Shown: positions 6,001 through 9,388 of the stretch, one piece after another | Layout: the number at the start of each line of letters is the position of its first letter | Position numbering within the stretch: the stretch's first letter is position 1 | Source of the DNA: Candidatus Gribaldobacteria bacterium | GTDB lineage: Bacteria; Patescibacteriota; Minisyncoccia; Minisyncoccales; CG1-02-41-26 | Reading direction: 5' to 3' | NCBI GenBank assembly: GCA_026396775.1 | Contig: JAPLWD010000064.1 | Coordinates: forward strand, 1 to 9,388 | Length of the DNA stretch: 9,388 nucleotides | Translations under genes and position numbers: made by a program | The notes under the pieces: model-generated | What the model was told of the DNA's origin: nothing | The model's database searches: none | Seen by the model: the letters and a program-made list of their open reading frames with translations, nothing else

Positions 6001-6023
6001 AAAAAACCTCGCAAAATGCGAGG
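6001..6023 (-). terminator. Intrinsic terminator of the DUF2335-type operon
   Basis: CCTCGCA and TGCGAGG (6007-6013 with 6017-6023) form a 7-bp GC-rich stem around three bases. On the minus strand it is followed by TTTTTTG (6001-6006). It begins five bases after the stop of the two-helix membrane protein gene. Confidence 0.88.
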
Positions 6024-6028
6024 GTTAA

Positions 6029-6442
6029 TTATTTTTGGGCTCTTTCTTTTCGGCGCGATTCTGTGCCATGTACAAAAACTCCTGCCAAGACTGCCAAAGA
6101 AGCAAAACTTAAAATTCCGCCAAAAAGTGGCTGTTGACCGAAAGTTGCCACTACGACTCCGCCAACAATTCCACTCATACCGATCAGAAACCCACACAAA
6201 ATACCCAACTTTGAATTTTTGATATCGGATTTGATTACCTGTTGCTCTAATGATCTTCTATGCTCGGCTTGTTGTTCGGCCATTTTGATAATTCTTTCAA
6301 CCGAGCCAGGTAACACCTCATCGTATTTTTTCAAAATTTCTGGCGGAGGCAATGGACCCGAAAAAGACATTTCAATTTCTTGCTTTATTATCTGCCCATG
6401 ATGATTACCTTTTTTAGATATTTGTTGATTGTTTTCGTTCAT
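6029..6442 (-). CDS. DUF2335-type two-helix membrane protein
   Basis: I chose the ATG at 6442 (137 residues) over the GTG two codons upstream. The cytoplasmic part carries FSGPLPPPEILKKYDEVLPG (27-46) followed by ERIIKMAEQQAEHR (49-62), the pattern I associate with DUF2335 predicted membrane proteins. Two hydrophobic helices follow, at about residues 79-101 and 105-126, and a basic tail (ESRRKERAQK). Residues 49-75 are probably a helix or short coiled coil. The family has no established function. From memory it is often found in phage-like or accessory regions. The gene overlaps the end of the 78-residue gene by 29 bases, so the pair is translationally linked, and a terminator follows directly. 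Confidence 0.75.
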   Translation of the reverse strand: MNENNQQISKKGNHHGQIIKQEIEMSFSGPLPPPEILKKYDEVLPGSVERIIKMAEQQAEHRRSLEQQVIKSDIKNSKLGILCGFLIGMSGIVGGVVVATFGQQPLFGGILSFASLAVLAGVFVHGTESRRKERAQK

Positions 6443-6650
6443 ATACACTTATACTGTCTTTTATATCCTTGCCAACCATTTTCCAGTCACGGCTAAGCGC
6501 CTCCGTGTCTGCTTTGTTGGACGGAGTAGATTCATTATAGGTTTGTATGGTTCCGCCAATATCTAAAACCCTAGCCATTCCCTCGCTAAATGATGGCCTA
6601 GTAAAAAGATAAAAAGTTTGCGTTTGTTTTAAAATAGAATCTTTACTCAT
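6414..6650 (-). CDS. Small protein of unknown function paired with the DUF2335-type gene (78 aa)
   Basis: This is a soluble protein without membrane helix. Its core FTRPSFSEGMARVLDIGG (16-33), followed by YN.S (38-41) and DW..VG.DI (55-63), resembles a short conserved protein that I recall encoded directly before DUF2335 genes in other bacteria; the recall is moderate and the family has no known role to me. The ATG at 6650 follows a strong promoter by about 16 bases of leader, with AAAGG as a poor ribosome-binding site. Overlap with the downstream membrane protein gene suggests the two proteins work together. The C-terminal 15 residues are polar and probably disordered. Confidence 0.75.
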   Translation of the reverse strand: MSKDSILKQTQTFYLFTRPSFSEGMARVLDIGGTIQTYNESTPSNKADTEALSRDWKMVGKDIKDSISVYERKQSTNI

Positions 6651-6672
6651 ACAGCCTTTGTTTATTGCCTAC

Positions 6673-6701
6673 ATTGTAGCACTTGGCGCTTCCATTTTCA
6701 A
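6673..6701 (-). promoter_or_regulatory. Strong sigma70 promoter of the 78-aa / DUF2335 pair
   Basis: On the minus strand TTGAAA (6696-6701), a 17-base spacer and TACAAT (6673-6678) are preceded by the extended -10 element TG, one base upstream (TGCTACAAT). Transcription would begin near 6666, giving a leader of about 16 bases before the ATG at 6650. This is the best-matching promoter in the window. Confidence 0.8.
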
Positions 6702-6723
6702 CCGTCCGATATTATCGGACAGT
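6701..6723. promoter_or_regulatory. Operator-like palindrome next to the -35 box
   Basis: A 23-base palindrome is centred on 6712, with 10 of 11 positions matching. Its core GTCCGATA-T-TATCGGAC (6704-6720) is perfect. It touches the -35 hexamer of the promoter at 6673-6701 and has no following T-run on either strand, so it looks more like a protein-binding site than a terminator. It also marks the point where the Bro-N gene remnant loses its reading frame. Confidence 0.5.
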
Positions 6724-6816
6724 AATCGAAAACCATCACTCGCCATTATGCAGTTTTCTTCTAATCCCCTTGCCCTTAAATAAAGCGATTTTTGTTGAAG
6801 AAAAATCATTCTCCAT
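6715..6816 (-). pseudogene. 5' remnant of a Bro-N (phage antirepressor-type) gene
   Basis: An ATG at 6816 opens MENDFSSTKIALFKGKGIRR and continues with KLHNGE up to a TGA at 6736-6738. The next codons read W-F-S-I-T-V-R and then TAA (6712-6714). Bro-N domain proteins typically begin with IALFKGK.IRR..HN.EWWFSVVDV, so the match includes the residues after the TGA, and the TGA stands where a Trp is expected. The rest of the domain is gone; the promoter and palindrome of the next genes follow. It starts four bases after the stop of the HAD-like gene. I read it as a truncated gene with a nonsense codon, a trace of mobile or phage DNA. A functional 26-residue peptide is possible but less likely. 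Confidence 0.6.
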
Positions 6817-6820
6817 AATT

Positions 6821-7306
6821 TTATAGTTTGTTTATTTTATCGGGTAAATTGTCTATTCCTCCGAACTCTTTAACAACAATTGATTTTATTTTTTGTTTAA
6901 TTTCTGGTTTTATAAAAGTGATGGTCATTTCTTTCACTCCGCCAATGCTTTCGCAACTGTCTTCAATTAAAATGTTGGGTATAATTCTTTCAGCGACATC
7001 TTTATATTTCTCGTTATTTTCTCTTGCCAGTAATTGGCCGGTTGGGAAATCATACTGTAATAGTACCTCTTTAATATCGCTAATTTCTTTTGATGTTTTA
7101 CGAGAGGTTAAATAAAAAATTTTAGCTCCTTGATTTTCCCATAATTTAATTTTAGCAACAGCATTCCTTATGGGGATATAAGAATTATAATCACGCAAAG
7201 ACGGATCAACATTATTTTGAACTTGTTTGATAATTTTTTCTCTGCTCAATCCCAATGCATTTTTGTGCATCAAAATTGTTCCCTCTACAAAAATCAAAAT
7301 TTTCAC
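6821..7306 (-). CDS. HAD-like hydrolase-fold protein without the usual nucleophile (161 aa)
   Basis: The start is GTG at 7306, supported because the first beta strand MKILIFVEGTI begins there. The layout resembles a HAD-fold phosphatase: motif I at FVEGT (6-10), motif II at IFYLTSRK (63-70), and a motif IV-like ILIEDSCESIG (112-122) after a lysine-containing segment (KYKDVAERI, 100-108). In active HAD enzymes motif I is DxDGT. Here the nucleophilic Asp is Phe6 and the second Asp is Glu8, so ordinary phosphatase activity is doubtful. It may bind a phosphorylated ligand or nucleotide without hydrolysis, or the fold assignment may be wrong. It lies 29 bases after tRNA-Pro with no Shine-Dalgarno sequence and probably belongs to the same transcript. 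Confidence 0.7.
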   Translation of the reverse strand: MKILIFVEGTILMHKNALGLSREKIIKQVQNNVDPSLRDYNSYIPIRNAVAKIKLWENQGAKIFYLTSRKTSKEISDIKEVLLQYDFPTGQLLARENNEKYKDVAERIIPNILIEDSCESIGGVKEMTITFIKPEIKQKIKSIVVKEFGGIDNLPDKINKL

Positions 7307-7335
7307 GGTTTTTATTTTATTGAATTATTTAAATG

Positions 7336-7407
7336 TCGGGCTGGAGGGAATCGAACCCTCTAATTCTTGATCCCGAACCAAGCGTGGTACCGGTCCACTA
7401 CAGCCCG
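7336..7407 (-). tRNA. tRNA-Pro, anticodon CGG
   Basis: The minus strand folds as a cloverleaf. The acceptor stem CGGGCUG/CAGCCCG has C1:G72, typical of bacterial tRNA-Pro. The D-stem is GUGG/CCAC. The anticodon stem is CUUGG/UCAAG with loop UUCGGGA, giving anticodon CGG (codon CCG) followed by G37. The variable loop is AAUUA and the T-arm is GAGGG-UUCGAUU-CCCUC. Discriminator A73 is at 7336, and CCA is not encoded (next bases CAU). The gene starts 7 bases after the stop of the 141-residue gene and has no promoter or terminator of its own that I can see, so it is probably cut out of a longer transcript. Confidence 0.95.
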
Positions 7408-7414
7408 TTTTGGT

Positions 7415-7840
7415 TTACAGGTTTCTTAAATATTCTCCGATTTTTTCTGATGGAGTTGTTTCTAAAAATTTGCTTGGGTTATTAACTCCACTTTCTAGTA
7501 GAAATCTCGCCATTACTTCGTGGGAATCTTCGCCAAAATTATGGTTTAGAATTGCGGATTTTTTTAGCAAAATATCCCCGATTTTTCTTCTCTCCTCCTC
7601 ATCTTTAGGTTTTTCTATCGGATTGCTTTTTAATCTTACATTTTGCTCTTTCATAAATTCTTTTTTTTCTTTTACAACATGGTTGATAATTTCATTTATC
7701 TTCATCCAATCTCTTATAGTTGGCTCATATCTATAGCTTAAAAACAAGTGTTTAAGATTTTCTTTAATCTGTAACATTTCATTTTGTTCAGCCGGAGAAG
7801 GATCCCACTCTATATTTGTGAAATTTGAAGATTTTTCCAT
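7415..7840 (-). CDS. Unknown soluble protein (141 aa)
   Basis: I do not recognise this protein. It has no signal peptide or membrane helix and is predicted to be mostly helical, with many charged residues. The middle (about residues 45-90, with VKEKKEFMKEQ and EEERRKIGDILLKKS) could form a coiled coil or long helix pair. The C-terminus contains HEVMARFLLESGVNNPSKFL and ends EYLRNL. The ATG at 7840 comes 41 bases after the cca stop, and the gene stop lies 7 bases before tRNA-Pro, so it sits in a cca-to-tRNA transcript. No Shine-Dalgarno sequence is present. Placement between two tRNA-related genes hints at nothing specific by itself. Confidence 0.7.
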   Translation of the reverse strand: MEKSSNFTNIEWDPSPAEQNEMLQIKENLKHLFLSYRYEPTIRDWMKINEIINHVVKEKKEFMKEQNVRLKSNPIEKPKDEEERRKIGDILLKKSAILNHNFGEDSHEVMARFLLESGVNNPSKFLETTPSEKIGEYLRNL

Positions 7841-7881
7841 ATTTTTTTTATCTACTTAAAGATTTACTTTGTTTAGCCAAG

Positions 7882-9283
7882 TTATGACACCCAATACTTG
7901 GATTTGGTCATTTGGTCTTGTTTGGTTTCGACTTGTTCAACTTCAGTGTTGGCTGATTGAGCCAATTTAGATAAGTCTTGATCACTTAAGGCGCCAAGTC
8001 GATTGATTTCGGTAAACAAAAATTCACGATCATTTTTGATTGGGTCGGTTAAGACTGCTGATAAAATTACAGCTAAAATTTGTCCCACTTTTGGCCCAGG
8101 TTTAATTTGTAAAGCTTCCATTATATCTTGGCCGTTTATTTTGAGCATTTTAGGCGAAATGGGGTCTTTAGCCACCTTTTCAAACAAGTATTTTAAATGG
8201 CGTAGCTTATAGGGCTCGGCCTTGGGCACGCCCGATCCTTTGCGATCGGATTGTCGAACTTGTAATAACTCCTCAATGTTTTCAGCACCTACATTGCGTA
8301 AAAGTCGCCTTACCGATGATTCACCTACTTCGTCAACGTTGTAGTAAAAAAGATGGAAGCGTACGAGTTTGGTTATTTGCTCAACATCTTTTTTGGGAAA
8401 TTTTAAGCGAGTTAAAATTTGTTTGGTGATTTTAGCCCCCACCACTTCGTGATTGTAAAAAGTGGAATTTAGTCCCTCGCCTTTTTTGGTTTGGGGTTTA
8501 GCCACATCGTGTAATAAAGCGGCCAGCCTCACGCTTAATGAAAATCCTTTACTACAAGCATAGTTTAAACTTAAAAGATTGTGTTGATAAATTTGATAAA
8601 TGTGGTGCTTGTTTTGCCCAACATTAAACCCAGCTTCTAATTCAGGTATGATATATTCTAAAAGCTCTAATCTTCTTAAAAGCTCAATTCCGCGAGCTCC
8701 TAACGGGCTCATCACAATTTTAATTAGTTCATCTCTGATTCTTTCTTGTGAAACATACTGCAAAAGCTGGCTGTTATGTTTGATAGCAGTTTGGGTTTTT
8801 GTTTCCAAATTCCAGACTTGTTTGTTGTCTAAGCAAACCGCAAAACGCACGGCTCGCATTAAACGCAAAGCATCTTCGCTAAAACGTTCGTTAGGATCAC
8901 CAACCGTTTGAATGGTTTGATTAGCTAAATCTTCTTGACCCTTAAACAAATCCACAACTTCAATTTGATTGTCTTTCTCGGCTAAAGCTAAAGCATTGAT
9001 AGTAAAATCTCGGCGAGCTAAGTCTTCGCCTAAATTTTTCAATTATTTTTAGATTTTCTTTTTTAGCGCCAGTTAATACGCTTACTGTGCCAAAGTTGTT
9101 TTCATAAAAATGTTTTGGAAAAATGCGAGCGATGTCTTCGGGCCTAGCACTGGTGGTAATGTCCCAATCGTTGGGTTCTTTTTGGAGTAAGAGATCTCTG
9201 ACACAGCCACCCACGGCAAAAGCCTCAAAGCCATTTTGGTTGAGTTTTTCAATAAGTGATTGAACTTCTTGAGGGATTTTCAT
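7882..9283 (-). pseudogene. cca: CCA-adding tRNA nucleotidyltransferase, reading frame broken by a deletion
   Basis: The enzyme adds the CCA 3' end to tRNAs. The first frame (ATG at 9283) encodes FAVGGCVRDLLL (22-33) and the metal-binding DWD (D39, D41), and continues to ENLKIIE (76-82). The second frame resumes at KNLGEDLARRDFTINALAL, the next conserved motif, and runs through the RNA-binding region and an HD domain (LLHDVAKPQTKKG) to a plausible C-terminus ending KYWVS. In homologues a segment of about 20-25 residues containing a YxDxRHP-type motif lies between these two motifs. Here it is missing and the frame changes at an A-run (9035-9040). A deletion of 3n+2 bases explains both. Everything else looks intact, and the promoter is good. 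Assembly error, recent mutation or a second copy elsewhere are the alternatives. Confidence 0.88.
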
Positions 9284-9302
9284 AGCTATAAACTATGAAT
9301 TG

Positions 9303-9331
9303 ATTATGCCTTAAAACCAGCTTTTTTTCAA
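9303..9331 (-). promoter_or_regulatory. Sigma70 promoter of cca
   Basis: On the minus strand TTGAAA (9326-9331), a 17-base spacer and CATAAT (9303-9308, 5 of 6 matches to TATAAT) would start transcription near 9296. That leaves about 13 bases before the ATG at 9283 and no Shine-Dalgarno sequence. The -35 is identical to that of the promoter at 6673-6701. Confidence 0.65.
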
Positions 9332-9344
9332 ACTTTGTAAGAAA

Positions 9345-9382
9345 AAAACGATAGCCATCGGATCATTGTTGGTTATCGTTTT
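9345..9382. terminator. Hairpin with T-run at the right edge
   Basis: AAAACGATAGCC (9345-9356) pairs with GGTTATCGTTTT (9371-9382) over 12 positions around a 14-base loop, with one G-U pair on the plus strand and one mismatch on the minus strand. The minus strand runs on into TTTTTTTCTT, suited to ending a gene that lies beyond the right edge. The plus strand has TTTTATTT, but no plus-strand gene precedes it. The direction therefore remains open, with minus favoured by context. Confidence 0.55.
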
Positions 9383-9388
9383 ATTTAA

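Noticed and set aside
5961..6222. Open frames on both strands across the end of the DUF2335-type gene.
   Set aside because: They are shadows that also run through the terminator hairpin at 6001-6023.
6736..6738. TGA read as an amino acid (alternative genetic code), since no complete gene here ends in TGA and the Bro-N remnant has TGA at a Trp position.
   Set aside because: All conserved genes have ordinary TGG Trp and GGN Gly codons and no in-frame TGA, and the remnant meets a TAA a few codons later anyway.
6787..6807. GATTTTT/AAAAATC hairpin as a terminator of the HAD-like gene.
   Set aside because: The stem is AT-only apart from one pair, lies inside the Bro-N remnant and is not followed by a T-run.
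7336..7360. Integration (att) site at the 3' end of tRNA-Pro for the accessory stretch at 6001-6830.
   Set aside because: I found no second copy of the tRNA 3' end anywhere in the window and no integrase gene.
7882..9042. The second part of cca as an independent gene starting at TTG 9042.
   Set aside because: The TTG is part of the ATT-GAA codons of the first frame, has no ribosome-binding site, and the product would lack the catalytic DxD half.

Overview
The window is AT-rich, densely packed bacterial DNA. The genes are short with tiny intergenic gaps, most lack a Shine-Dalgarno sequence, stop codons are almost all TAA, and neither tRNA gene encodes its CCA end. Together with several small proteins of unknown function, this style fits the Candidate Phyla Radiation (Patescibacteria). 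That placement is an inference from gene style, not from a marker gene.

Left part (1-2167, minus strand): a clear promoter drives tRNA-Ala(CGC). The same transcript appears to continue into an unknown 283-residue protein, a two-helix membrane peptide, a membrane-anchored extracytoplasmic protein and the start of a further gene cut by the window edge. Middle (2177-4975, plus strand): a tight queA-tgt-queH operon for queuosine modification of tRNA wobble guanine, closed by a strong hairpin terminator. The preQ1 synthesis genes are not in the window, so the cluster could serve precursor salvage.

Convergent to this (4990-5291, minus strand) lie two very small membrane-peptide genes of 43 and 34 residues. 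They carry the only textbook Shine-Dalgarno sequences in the window, and nested inverted repeats span the second gene. Next comes a single-RRM glycine-rich RNA-binding protein with its own terminator and a long structured leader.

From 6001 to 6830 there is an accessory-looking stretch: a DUF2335-type two-helix membrane protein overlapping a 78-residue partner, a strong promoter with an operator-like palindrome, and the broken 5' end of a Bro-N (phage antirepressor-type) gene. Upstream are a HAD-like protein lacking the usual nucleophile, tRNA-Pro(CGG), and an unknown 141-residue protein.

The right end holds cca, the CCA-adding tRNA nucleotidyltransferase. It has a good promoter, but its reading frame is broken by an apparent deletion near 9035-9040. 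Since both tRNAs here need this enzyme, the lesion is either an assembly error or biologically striking. tRNA biology is the common thread: two tRNAs, CCA addition and queuosine modification.
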